The notes under the pieces are model-generated. The model ran no database searches and was not told the origin of the DNA. It worked only from the letters and a program-made list of their open reading frames with translations. Of a stretch of DNA of 64,000 nucleotides, positions 49,676-57,633 are shown one piece after another. Where the stretch lies: contig NZ_SCVD01000026.1 of the NCBI RefSeq assembly GCF_004297125.1, positions 155,194 to 219,193 on the forward strand. Reading direction: 5' to 3'. Positions within the stretch are counted from its first letter, which is position 1. The number at the start of each line of letters is the position of its first letter. The DNA comes from Phenylobacterium sp. GTDB lineage: Bacteria; Pseudomonadota; Alphaproteobacteria; Caulobacterales; Caulobacteraceae. A program made the position numbers and the translations under genes.

Positions 49676-51376
49676 ATGGGGACTCCGACGGCGGGGGATA
49701 TCGTCGCAGCCCTGACCTACGCTCCCTTGCGGGGTTGGGCCGGGCAGACCATCAGCTTCAGCATCCCGCGGGCGGGCAGCAATTGGACGGACTATCCGCA
49801 GCGTGGCGCCGGCTGGTCCGAGTACTACGGCAACGAGCCCTTCAAGCCTGACTACGGGGTGTTGAGCTCCGCCCAGGCGGACGTGTTCCGCCAGGCCGTC
49901 GCGACTTGGCAGCAATTCATGGCCGTCCGGCTGGTGGAGACCGACGACGTCGCCAGTCCGGGCCAGATTCGCGTCGCCTTCACCGGCATCGGGCACGAGA
50001 TTGGCGGGTACGCCTTCGTGCCGCCACTCATGGGCCAGGCGGCTCAACCCATGGATGGCGACATCTGGCTGGACGCCACCTTCAAACCGCGCTCGCTGGT
50101 CCCCGGCTACGACCCGGCGGCGGGCGAGTGGCCGATTCCCGTCCTCCTGCATGAACTCGGCCACGCGCTCGGCCTGCAGCACTCCTACGAGGGCGCCGTC
50201 CGACTGCTCGGCGAGTACGAGGACCCGCGCTACACGATCATGTCGCAGGCCTTCATTGTCGGCGGCGGCGATGTCGTCCCGCGGTTCGCGGTGAGCGCCG
50301 GCGGCTCCGCCTTGACGATCGACAGTACGACCCTAGCGGTCAATCAACCCGGGATCTTCGACATCCTGGCGCTCCAGTCGATCTACGGGGCCAATCCCGA
50401 CACCGCGGCGGGAGACACCACCTACGCCTGGGCGGAAGACGAGGCGTTCTGGCTGTCGCTCTACGACGCCGGAGGCAGCGACACGATCGATCTGTCGCGT
50501 CATCTCCGGGCCTCGGCGATCGACCTGACGCCCGGCCACTTCAGCAGCATCGGCATCTACTCGGCGGAGCAGCAGACGGCCGACTGGATTGCTCGTTTCC
50601 CCAGCTTCGCCGGCCAGATCACCCAGATGATGGACGCCCAGGCCGCCAGCAAGCGACTCTACACCGGCCACGACAACGTCGGCATCGCCTTCAACACGGT
50701 CATCGAGAACGTGCATGCCGGATCCGGCGACGACACGGTGACGGGCAACGCAGCGAGCAACGCCTTGAACGGCGGCCCAGGCTCGGACCGCCTGTTCGGC
50801 GGCGACGGGGCCGACACGGTCACCGATCCCTCGGGCTCGAACTATCTGCGCGGGGACGAGGGCGCCGACAGCATCGTCGGCGGCTCCGGCTTCGACGACA
50901 TCAACGGCAACATGGGCAATGACACCTGTGTCTCCGGCGGCGGCGACGACTGGGTGGTCGGGGGCCGCGACAACGACAGCCTGGTGGGCTCCGCCGGCCA
51001 GAACCTGGTCTATGGCAATCTCGGGAACGACACCTGCGAAGGCGGCGACGGGAATGACATCGTCCGCGGCGGCCAGGACAATGACGTGATCTTCGGCGGG
51101 GCCGGCGACGACTACGTCTCCGGCGACAAAGGGGCGGACACCGTCACCGGGGGCGCGGGCGCCGACATCTTCCACACCTTCGGCGACGCCGGCCTGGACC
51201 GTGTGCTCGACTTCAACCTGGCCCAGGGCGACCGGGTCCAGGTCGATCCCGGCACGCAGTACTCGGTCTCCCAGGTCGGCGCGGACACGGTGATCGACAT
51301 GACCGGCGGCGGCCAGATGGTGCTGGTCGGCGTGCAGATCAGCACCCTGACCACTGGCTGGATCCTCGGGGCCTGA
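49676..51376 (+). CDS. Serralysin-like M10 metalloprotease with RTX repeats
   Basis: The 566-residue protein starts at ATG 49676 with no classical signal peptide, as expected for type I secretion. The zinc motif is LLHELGHALGLQHS (H159, E160, H163, H169), with the Met-turn in YTIMSQ at M189. The RTX beta-roll covers about residues 348-505 with many GGxGxD nonapeptides. Two of these contain cysteine (GNDTCVSG C418, GNDTCEGG C454), the only cysteines in the protein. The C-terminal part ends in a hydrophobic secretion-like tail. No type I transporter gene is in the window. Confidence 0.9.
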   Translation: MGTPTAGDIVAALTYAPLRGWAGQTISFSIPRAGSNWTDYPQRGAGWSEYYGNEPFKPDYGVLSSAQADVFRQAVATWQQFMAVRLVETDDVASPGQIRVAFTGIGHEIGGYAFVPPLMGQAAQPMDGDIWLDATFKPRSLVPGYDPAAGEWPIPVLLHELGHALGLQHSYEGAVRLLGEYEDPRYTIMSQAFIVGGGDVVPRFAVSAGGSALTIDSTTLAVNQPGIFDILALQSIYGANPDTAAGDTTYAWAEDEAFWLSLYDAGGSDTIDLSRHLRASAIDLTPGHFSSIGIYSAEQQTADWIARFPSFAGQITQMMDAQAASKRLYTGHDNVGIAFNTVIENVHAGSGDDTVTGNAASNALNGGPGSDRLFGGDGADTVTDPSGSNYLRGDEGADSIVGGSGFDDINGNMGNDTCVSGGGDDWVVGGRDNDSLVGSAGQNLVYGNLGNDTCEGGDGNDIVRGGQDNDVIFGGAGDDYVSGDKGADTVTGGAGADIFHTFGDAGLDRVLDFNLAQGDRVQVDPGTQYSVSQVGADTVIDMTGGGQMVLVGVQISTLTTGWILGA

Positions 51377-51833
51377 CGGCGACGCGCGGCTTCACTTCCG
51401 CCGTCCTCCGAACCTCCGGCTCAGCTTACCTCGGCTTCCTGCCGGACCCGCAACTGGGAGACCGGTTGCGGAGCGTTGAAGCGTTCCGATACTTGTCCGC
51501 CCACGTCGGCGCGCTTCACCAGCATGCTCGGGTCCCCTTTCATCCGGCCATCCTTCCCAACCGCCATGCCGCGAGATCGCTGCGCTGGCGGATTGCGATC
51601 CGCGCCCGGCATCTAGCAGCGCCGCTCGTGGCTGCCTCCAAGGGCGTTCTCTCGACCCAAGCATCCTATATATGCTATTGCATATGTATTTGCATATGAT
51701 AGAGCTGAAGCGCCTTCAACGGGCTGCGGGACGGGTCTTTGCGGACTCGGCGTCGGGGACTGCCGGCGAGAGCAAGACTCCCGCATCTCCACAACGCGGC
51801 CGGGGGCCGCCACCGCACAGGGAGCGTAGCGGG
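51377..51833. other. Intergenic region with AT-rich direct repeat
   Basis: No gene is supported between the protease stop and the sulfatase start. The sulfatase frame is open from about 51672, but the signal peptide begins at 51834. At 51678-51698 two copies of TTGCATATG (51678-51686 and 51690-51698) lie 12 bases apart in a locally AT-rich stretch. This is a likely operator or promoter for the sulfatase. Confidence 0.55.
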
Positions 51834-53321
51834 ATGCTCAAGTCATTCGGGAAATCCGCCCTGCTGTTGTCGAGCTGCCTGACGCTGGCCGTCGGGGCGC
51901 CCGCCACCGCCAAGCCGCCGACCCCGCCGCGGCCCAACGTGGTCGTGATCCTGGCCGACGACATGGGCTACGGCGACCCCTCGCTATACGGCAGCAAGCT
52001 GATCCAGACCCGCGCCATCGACAGCATCGGCCGCGAGGGCGTGACCTTCACCGACGGCTATGTGACCGCCCCGCTCTGCTCCCCGTCGCGGGCGGGCCTG
52101 CTGACCGGCCGCTACCAGCAGCGGTTCGGCTTCGAGCAGCAAATCTCGAACGGCGCCATGCCCGAACTGTCCGAGGTCCGCGAGGAGGACGGAACGCTCG
52201 CTCCGATCCAGGGCGAGGCCGAGTTCCTGCGCCGCGGCGTGCCCGTCACCGAGAAGAACATGGGCGAGATCTTCAAGGCCGGAGGCTACAGGACCGCCGT
52301 CATCGGCAAGTGGCACCTGGGCAACGGCGAGCAGTTCCTGCCGAACAACCGCGGCTTCGACCACTCGTTCGTGTTCTACGGCAACACCAGCCTGCAATCG
52401 AAGAACCTCTCCGACCCCGACCTCATCAGCCTCAAGGTCGACTACCACGACGAACTGCCGAACGTGGCCTGGACGCGTGAGGGCCTGAACGCCGTGCGGC
52501 GCAACGGCCAGATCGTCAATGTCGAAGACTTCCTGCTCTTCAGATTCCGGGATGAGGCGGTTCAGTTCATCGAGGACAACAAGAGCAAGCCGTTCTTCCT
52601 CTACCTGCCGCTGAACGCGCCGCAGCCGCCGCTGCAGGTGCCGAGCAGCTACTTCGAGAAGCTGCGCCCCGACATCCGCAACATCGCCCAGCGCGCCTAC
52701 AACGGACTTCTGATGGCCGAGGATGACGTGGTCAGCGCAGTCCTCGACAAGCTGAAGAGCTCCGGGCTCGACAAGAACACCATCGTCGTCTTCATCAGCG
52801 ACAATGGCTCGGTGATCAGCCGTCCCGGGCGCAACGCGCCCTTCTCCGGCGGGAAGACATCCACCTACGAGGGGGGCATCCGGGTGCCCTACGTAATGAA
52901 GTGGCCAGGCCAGATCCCGGCCGGCGAGGTCTACAGGAAGCCGGTGAGCTCGCTGGACCTCCTGCCCACCCTCGCGGCCGCCACGGGCGTCGCCCTGCCG
53001 AAGGACAAGGCGCTGGATGGGGTCGACCTCCTACCCTACCTGAAGGGTGCGAATGACGGTGCGCCGCACGACATCCTCTACTGGAAGCTCGGGCCGGAAT
53101 CGGCCGTCCGGAAGGGCAAGTGGAAGCTGTGGATCGACAACCGCGGCGGAACCACCCGGCTGTTCGACCTGCAACGCGATCCCGCCGAGCAACAGGACCT
53201 GGCGGCCGCCGAGCCGGCCGTGCGCGCCGAGCTGAAGGCCGCCTATGATGCCTGGAACAGCTCGCTGCCGCCCCGCAGCTGGACCACCGTCTCCCCGGCC
53301 CCCCGCCGCGCGGCGAAATGA
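51834..53321 (+). CDS. Secreted sulfatase (formylglycine-dependent arylsulfatase family)
   Basis: The 495-residue protein starts at ATG 51834 (MLKSFGKSALLLSSCLTLAV) with a signal peptide ending near ATA. Sulfatase motifs are NVVVILADDMGYGDPSLYG (Ca2+ ligands D42, D43), APLCSPSRAGLLTGRYQQR with C82 in the CxPSR signature that is converted to formylglycine, and GKWHLGNG. The C-terminal part has DNGSVISRPGRNAPFSGGK and YEGGIRVPYVMKWPG. It hydrolyses sulfate esters in the periplasm. No maturase gene is nearby. Substrate unknown. Confidence 0.93.
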   Translation: MLKSFGKSALLLSSCLTLAVGAPATAKPPTPPRPNVVVILADDMGYGDPSLYGSKLIQTRAIDSIGREGVTFTDGYVTAPLCSPSRAGLLTGRYQQRFGFEQQISNGAMPELSEVREEDGTLAPIQGEAEFLRRGVPVTEKNMGEIFKAGGYRTAVIGKWHLGNGEQFLPNNRGFDHSFVFYGNTSLQSKNLSDPDLISLKVDYHDELPNVAWTREGLNAVRRNGQIVNVEDFLLFRFRDEAVQFIEDNKSKPFFLYLPLNAPQPPLQVPSSYFEKLRPDIRNIAQRAYNGLLMAEDDVVSAVLDKLKSSGLDKNTIVVFISDNGSVISRPGRNAPFSGGKTSTYEGGIRVPYVMKWPGQIPAGEVYRKPVSSLDLLPTLAAATGVALPKDKALDGVDLLPYLKGANDGAPHDILYWKLGPESAVRKGKWKLWIDNRGGTTRLFDLQRDPAEQQDLAAAEPAVRAELKAAYDAWNSSLPPRSWTTVSPAPRRAAK

Positions 53322-53444
53322 ATCGTAGCCTCGACGCGTACCGGCGGCGCCTTTTCAGGCGACTCGCCGCCGGCGCATTATGACGGCGGCGATGCCCGGC
53401 GCAGCGGACGTCTCGTCCGCGCGCCCGGGCCGCGGGAGGCAGGC

Positions 53445-53888
53445 ATGGACACCGGCGCAATCGATCTGTCGACGATCCTTCCCTACCGACTGGCGATCCT
53501 GTCGCGCGCGGTCCAGTCGCTGCTGGCCGCGTCGCTGGACGAGTGCGGCCTGACGGTCCCCCAGTGGCGGGTCTTCCTGTGCCTGGCGAACCGCGGCCCG
53601 AGCACACTCAACGACGTTGTCGAGTTCACGAAGCTGCCGCAGTCCTCGCTCAGCCGCACCATCGCGCGGATGGACGAGCGCGGCATGGTCCGCAGCCGCC
53701 GCAATCCCGAGGATCGCCGGCGCTCCGAGATCGAGATCACCGAGGGCGGCCGCCGCCAGTTGCAGGCGGCGATCGAGGCGGTGAACCGACGCTGTGAGGC
53801 GGCTCTCGCGCTGTCCCCGGACGAGCGGGTCGGATTCCAGACGACCGTCGAGGACCTGATCCAACGGCTTTCGCCGGCGGAGGGCTGA
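53445..53888 (+). CDS. MarR family transcriptional regulator
   Basis: The 147-residue protein has a MarR winged helix: LTVPQWRVFLCLANRGPSTL, the HTH VVEFTKLPQSSLSRTIARMD and the wing GMVRSRRNPEDRRRSEIEIT. It lies between the sulfatase and the convergent catabolic operon (11 bases from the EthD-like stop). It could control either, or bind a ligand from the aromatic pathway, as NicR does in nicotinate catabolism. No operator could be assigned. Confidence 0.9.
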   Translation: MDTGAIDLSTILPYRLAILSRAVQSLLAASLDECGLTVPQWRVFLCLANRGPSTLNDVVEFTKLPQSSLSRTIARMDERGMVRSRRNPEDRRRSEIEITEGGRRQLQAAIEAVNRRCEAALALSPDERVGFQTTVEDLIQRLSPAEG

Positions 53889-53898
53889 CCGCCACGCG

Positions 53899-54474
53899 TC
53901 AGACCTGAGGCGTATAGTGGGCCGACATCGGCCGCTGCGCAGCCTCCGAGATCGGCATCAACGGCGTACCGGAACGCCCGGCCGTTTCCGCGACCGCCGC
54001 CTCGTACCAGCCCAGCGCGATCTCGTAGATCGCGAGATACCGCCAAGGCGACGGACGCAGGCGGGGATGGTCGAGAAGGCGGAACCGCTGCGCCGTCAGG
54101 TAGCCCGGCGTCTTCAGCACGTCGTGGACGTGGCGGTCGGAATACCAGCTGTTGAACTCTTCCTCCCGCCCCGCGACGGCGTTGGAGAAGACCAGGCTCC
54201 GCGCGCGCGGCGGCGAGCCCGGACGCGCCACTGCGCCGAGGGCCGGGGCGAGCGCTTCTGCGACGAAGAACGAGGGGTGCTGCGGTTCGCGCCGCTCGCT
54301 CGCGAGGATCGGTTCCAGGTCTCCCGTCGGGTCGGTTGTCGACAGTACGCAGGCATGGCTCCACTCGCCAGGGGCCCGTCCCGGCACGGCCATGCCGAAG
54401 AAGGCGGCGACCGTCCCGGGCGGCTGGATAGGCAGGACCTGTTGCGCCCCCAGGATCACCAGCACGCCGGCCAC
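53899..54474 (-). CDS. EthD-like dimeric alpha/beta-barrel protein
   Basis: The 191-residue protein starts at GTG 54474, two bases after the previous stop (reading VAGVLVILGAQQVLPIQPP). The C-terminal part carries LVFSNAVAGREEEFNSWYSD followed by RHVHDVLKTPGYLTAQRF, the N/H-rich ferredoxin-like pattern of EthD/DUF4286 proteins. The N-terminal about 90 residues look like a second, diverged copy of the fold. Related proteins assist ring-cleavage or ether catabolism, often with unknown chemistry. It is the last gene of the ligase-hydrolase-monooxygenase-dioxygenase operon. Confidence 0.65.
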   Translation of the reverse strand: MAGVLVILGAQQVLPIQPPGTVAAFFGMAVPGRAPGEWSHACVLSTTDPTGDLEPILASERREPQHPSFFVAEALAPALGAVARPGSPPRARSLVFSNAVAGREEEFNSWYSDRHVHDVLKTPGYLTAQRFRLLDHPRLRPSPWRYLAIYEIALGWYEAAVAETAGRSGTPLMPISEAAQRPMSAHYTPQV

Positions 54475-54476
54475 GC

Positions 54477-55535
54477 CTAGGCCGCGTCCACCGCGGGGAA
54501 GCACACCCGTCCGCGATCGACCACGGTGATGTCGTCGACCTTCACCGTCGTGTTGCGGAGCGGGATGTCGAAGTGGTTCTGGGTGTCCCGCTTCGCCACG
54601 CTGCTGGCGCCGATGCCGACGAGGAAATTGCCGGCGAAGGCGCGGGCCTCGATGCCGTTGGTATCGCGCTTGTCGTACATCGCCAGGGACTCCCACTTGG
54701 CGCGCGGGTTCATCCCCCAGCCGAAGTGGGCGGTGGTCAGGGCGTTCGCCTCGTTCCAGGCGGCCGAGTAGGCGCGGAACAGCTCGGCATCCACACCGTC
54801 CCCGATCACCTCGACGATGATGTCGTTCTCGATCACCAGGGTCATGGGCCGGTCGCCGTAGCGCTTGAACGTGCAGTTGATGTCGCCGGCGTCGACCACG
54901 ATACGGCCGTTGACGCAGCCGGCCGCCGGGTAGGTCACCACCAGGCCGCCCGGCCAGTGGCCCATCGCCCCCGGACGATCCACGACCCCCGTCACCCGCG
55001 TCGCCACCTGGCCTGCTAGGTCGATCGTCAGGTCGGTGCCCGCGTCGGAGACCACCGTCATCTGTCGGGCGGCGGCAAGCATCTCGTAGTTGCGCTCGAC
55101 CGCGGCGACGTCGGCGTCGCTTAGCCAGGCTCGTTCGAGGCCCTCGGGATGCTCGTTGAGGATGTAGATCGCTCGACCGCCGGCCGCCGCGAGGGCGGGC
55201 CGCAGGTGCGGCGAGTGGAGGCAGCCCTCCATCGTCAGGTCCACCACCAGGTCGCAGGCCGCCAGCGCGGGAAGCACCGCCTCGAGGCCGATCAGCGCCA
55301 TTGACGTCCCGTTCGACCGGGTGGGAACGGGCGTTGTGACCGGCGGCGTGATGGCCACGAGCTTGAAGCAGCGCGCGCCGATCATGCCCGCGGCCAGTTC
55401 CACCAGGTGGACATTCAGTTCACGCGATTGGGTCTCGGCGACGATGCCGACCAGGCTCTTTTCGGTGACGCCGCAGCGGACCAGGGCGTCCTGGAACATG
55501 CGGATCCACTTCGCTTCGATGCGATCAGCGAACAT
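54477..55535 (-). CDS. NicX-like 2,5-dihydroxypyridine dioxygenase / M29-fold protein
   Basis: The 352-residue protein has the length and layout of NicX/Hpo-type non-heme iron dioxygenases, which share the M29 aminopeptidase fold. Near the C-terminus are HFGWGMNPRAKWESLAMYDK and KRDTQNHFDIPLRNTTV. The His of the first and the H-x-D of the second match the NicX iron ligands (one His, then HFD). NicX opens the 2,5-dihydroxypyridine ring to N-formylmaleamate. The neighbouring alpha/beta hydrolase could play the NicD role, but the ligase points to a CoA-activated aromatic, so the exact ring substrate is open. Confidence 0.75.
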   Translation of the reverse strand: MFADRIEAKWIRMFQDALVRCGVTEKSLVGIVAETQSRELNVHLVELAAGMIGARCFKLVAITPPVTTPVPTRSNGTSMALIGLEAVLPALAACDLVVDLTMEGCLHSPHLRPALAAAGGRAIYILNEHPEGLERAWLSDADVAAVERNYEMLAAARQMTVVSDAGTDLTIDLAGQVATRVTGVVDRPGAMGHWPGGLVVTYPAAGCVNGRIVVDAGDINCTFKRYGDRPMTLVIENDIIVEVIGDGVDAELFRAYSAAWNEANALTTAHFGWGMNPRAKWESLAMYDKRDTNGIEARAFAGNFLVGIGASSVAKRDTQNHFDIPLRNTTVKVDDITVVDRGRVCFPAVDAA

Positions 55536-55565
55536 CTATGGGACCTCTTCTGGAATGGCGCCGCA

Positions 55566-56768
55566 TCAGGCGAGGCGGGTGTTGGGATCGAGGCCGACCA
55601 TCACCCGGCCCAGCGGCTCGTAGCCGGTGTCCTGGTCGTGGTAAAAGTGCGTGGCCATCATCGAGACGTCGCGCAGATAGCGCTGCATCGGCTGGTCGAG
55701 CGTGTAGGCGCCCGAGCCCGAGGTCGCGGCCACCGACTGCACGATCTCGCGGGCCTCGTTGGTGACGTGGACCACACCGGCCCGGATCTGCACCCGCTGC
55801 AGCTGGGTGAGTGGCGCCTCGGTGTTCCACTCAAGCATGCGACGAGCGATCGAGTAGAGGTACTGCTCGGCCGCATCCAGTCGGATCTGCGCCTTGGCCA
55901 GGCGGTTTACCGCCGGGATGTTGTCGATAGTCCGCCCTCCGGTGACGGGGCTCGTGTAACCCTCGACCTTCTTGCGGAAAGTCTCGACGGCTCCGTGCGC
56001 GAGTGCGACCAGCGGCGACGACGACCCGAAGATCATGCTCGTGAACCGGGGGATGCGGTACTTTGGTCCCTTGTGCAGGAGGATGTCGGGGTTTTCGCCC
56101 GAGAAGGCGGCGGTCAGGTTTGCACTGCGGTGGGCGGGAACGAAGAGGTCGGGGTACTCCACGTCGTGGCTGCCCGTGGCGCACATGCCGGCCACGTCCC
56201 AGTTCTCGTGGACGATCACCTCACCGGCCGGGATCATGAAGTCGCGGAAGCCGAGCTTCTCCTCGCCCTCGACCATGGTCGAGACGAACACCCACTCGGC
56301 GTGGTTGATGCCGGTCGCCCAGCGCGAGCGGCCGTTCAGGACGAACCCGCCGTCGACCTTCCGCGCCTTGACGGCCGGGGCCAGCATGACGGGGCCGGTG
56401 CTGTAACCCTTGGGGCCGTAGACCTCTTCCTGCGCCTGCTCGGAGAGGCCAAGCCAGAGCCAGTTGTGCATGATGAAGAAGCCCAGCTGCCAGGCGCTGG
56501 AGCCATCGTAGCGCCCCGCCTCGACGATCACCCGGCAGACCGTCTCCCAGTCCAGCTCGTAGCCGCCCATCGACTTGGGCACCATGATCCGGAAGAAGCC
56601 GGCCTCACCGGCCTCGCGGATCGTGTCGTCGGAGATGCGGCGCGCCTTCTCGTCGGCGGCGGCGCGGGCCGCGATGCGCGGCGCCAGCTCGCGCGCGGCC
56701 GCGATGAGGCGGGCGCGGATCTGGTCGTCGGTTTCCTTGGCGGGGGTCGCCGCAGGCGAAGTCAGCAC
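55566..56768 (-). CDS. Flavin-dependent monooxygenase of acyl-CoA dehydrogenase fold (HsaA/HpaB-like group)
   Basis: The 400-residue protein starts at GTG 56768 (reading VLTSPAATPAKETDDQIRAR). It has the acyl-CoA-dehydrogenase fold of two-component hydroxylases: GFFRIMVPKSMGGYELDWET, SSAWQLGFFIMHNWLWLGLS, LNGRSRWATGINHAEWVFV, and a C-terminal SGSGAYTLDQPMQRYLRDVS block. It lacks an acyl-CoA dehydrogenase catalytic pattern in the usual place. Such enzymes need a separate FMN reductase, and one is encoded at 62994 under the same operator type. It likely hydroxylates the aromatic substrate before ring opening. Confidence 0.82.
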   Translation of the reverse strand: MLTSPAATPAKETDDQIRARLIAAARELAPRIAARAAADEKARRISDDTIREAGEAGFFRIMVPKSMGGYELDWETVCRVIVEAGRYDGSSAWQLGFFIMHNWLWLGLSEQAQEEVYGPKGYSTGPVMLAPAVKARKVDGGFVLNGRSRWATGINHAEWVFVSTMVEGEEKLGFRDFMIPAGEVIVHENWDVAGMCATGSHDVEYPDLFVPAHRSANLTAAFSGENPDILLHKGPKYRIPRFTSMIFGSSSPLVALAHGAVETFRKKVEGYTSPVTGGRTIDNIPAVNRLAKAQIRLDAAEQYLYSIARRMLEWNTEAPLTQLQRVQIRAGVVHVTNEAREIVQSVAATSGSGAYTLDQPMQRYLRDVSMMATHFYHDQDTGYEPLGRVMVGLDPNTRLA

Positions 56769-56811
56769 AGGTGTTGTCCTCTGGATGAATGTGAAGGCTG
56801 CCGGGGCCGGG

Positions 56812-57633
56812 TTAGCGGCCACCGGCGCGCGCCGGCCCCAGCAGGAAGTCGAGAAGCAGCGCATCGAAGGCTTCAGGCTGCTCGATGTTGACGAGGTGCC
56901 CGGCGTTTTCGACCACCGCGAGTTGTGCGCCGGCAATGGCGGCGACCAGCGCTTCGGCCTCGGCAACCGGTGTGAGCCGATCGTCCTTGCCGACGACGAC
57001 GAGGGTCGGAACCTTGATCCGATCGAGGCCTGGCGCGTCCTGCGTGTAGACGAGCAGCTCGATGGCCTTGAGGTACATCAGCTTGTGGAGCCGGCTCATG
57101 CTGTCGATCAGCTGCTCCAGCGCCCCCGGCTTGGCGGCCGGAGAGACCAGCGAGCGCGCCACGGGCTCGGCGATGTCCTTGGGCTCCTTGCCCTCGAGAA
57201 GGGGCTGCTGCCGGAGTCGCACGAACTCCTTGAGTGTCTCGGGGTCGGCCCGCCGCGACTTGAGGCTGCCGTCGCAAAGGGTCAGCGAGGCCACCCGGTG
57301 CGGGTAGAGGTAGACGAAGTTCAGCGCCGCCTTCACGCCAAGCGACAGGCCCACGATGTGCGCCCGCTCCGCGCCGAAATGCGCGATGACCCGGTCGAGG
57401 TCACCCGACATGTCCTCGAAGGTCAGCGGTCCCTCGTAGTCGTCGCTCTCGCCCCAGCCGCGACCGTCCCACGCCACCGCGTGGAAGTGGCGGGCCACGG
57501 CGGGCATGTTCGGATGCCAGTTGCGCTTGTTGCCGCCGATGCCGTGCAGGAACACGACCAGTTCACCTTCGCCGGCGTGGTCCACGGCGATGAAGGGCGC
57601 TGGCCCGATCCGGACCGTCTCGAAGGTTGTCAT
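56812..57633 (-). CDS. Alpha/beta hydrolase (NicD-like or ring-cleavage product hydrolase)
   Basis: The 273-residue hydrolase has the nucleophile elbow in HIVGLSLGVKAAL (G-L-S-L-G), an oxyanion HGIGGNKRNWHPN turn, acid DDRLTPVAEAE and a late ENAGHLVNIEQPEAF histidine. It resembles enzymes that hydrolyse ring-cleavage products or N-formylmaleamate (NicD, about 267 residues). It overlaps the start region of the ligase gene by 4 bases. The pairing with the NicX-like gene supports a ring-cleavage sequence, but the substrate is not proven. Confidence 0.8.
   Translation of the reverse strand: MTTFETVRIGPAPFIAVDHAGEGELVVFLHGIGGNKRNWHPNMPAVARHFHAVAWDGRGWGESDDYEGPLTFEDMSGDLDRVIAHFGAERAHIVGLSLGVKAALNFVYLYPHRVASLTLCDGSLKSRRADPETLKEFVRLRQQPLLEGKEPKDIAEPVARSLVSPAAKPGALEQLIDSMSRLHKLMYLKAIELLVYTQDAPGLDRIKVPTLVVVGKDDRLTPVAEAEALVAAIAGAQLAVVENAGHLVNIEQPEAFDALLLDFLLGPARAGGR

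Noticed and set aside
50750..51180. Tandem DNA repeat or CRISPR-like array
   Set aside because: The periodicity is the 27-base coding repeat of RTX nonapeptides in an open frame; there are no identical direct repeats with unique spacers.
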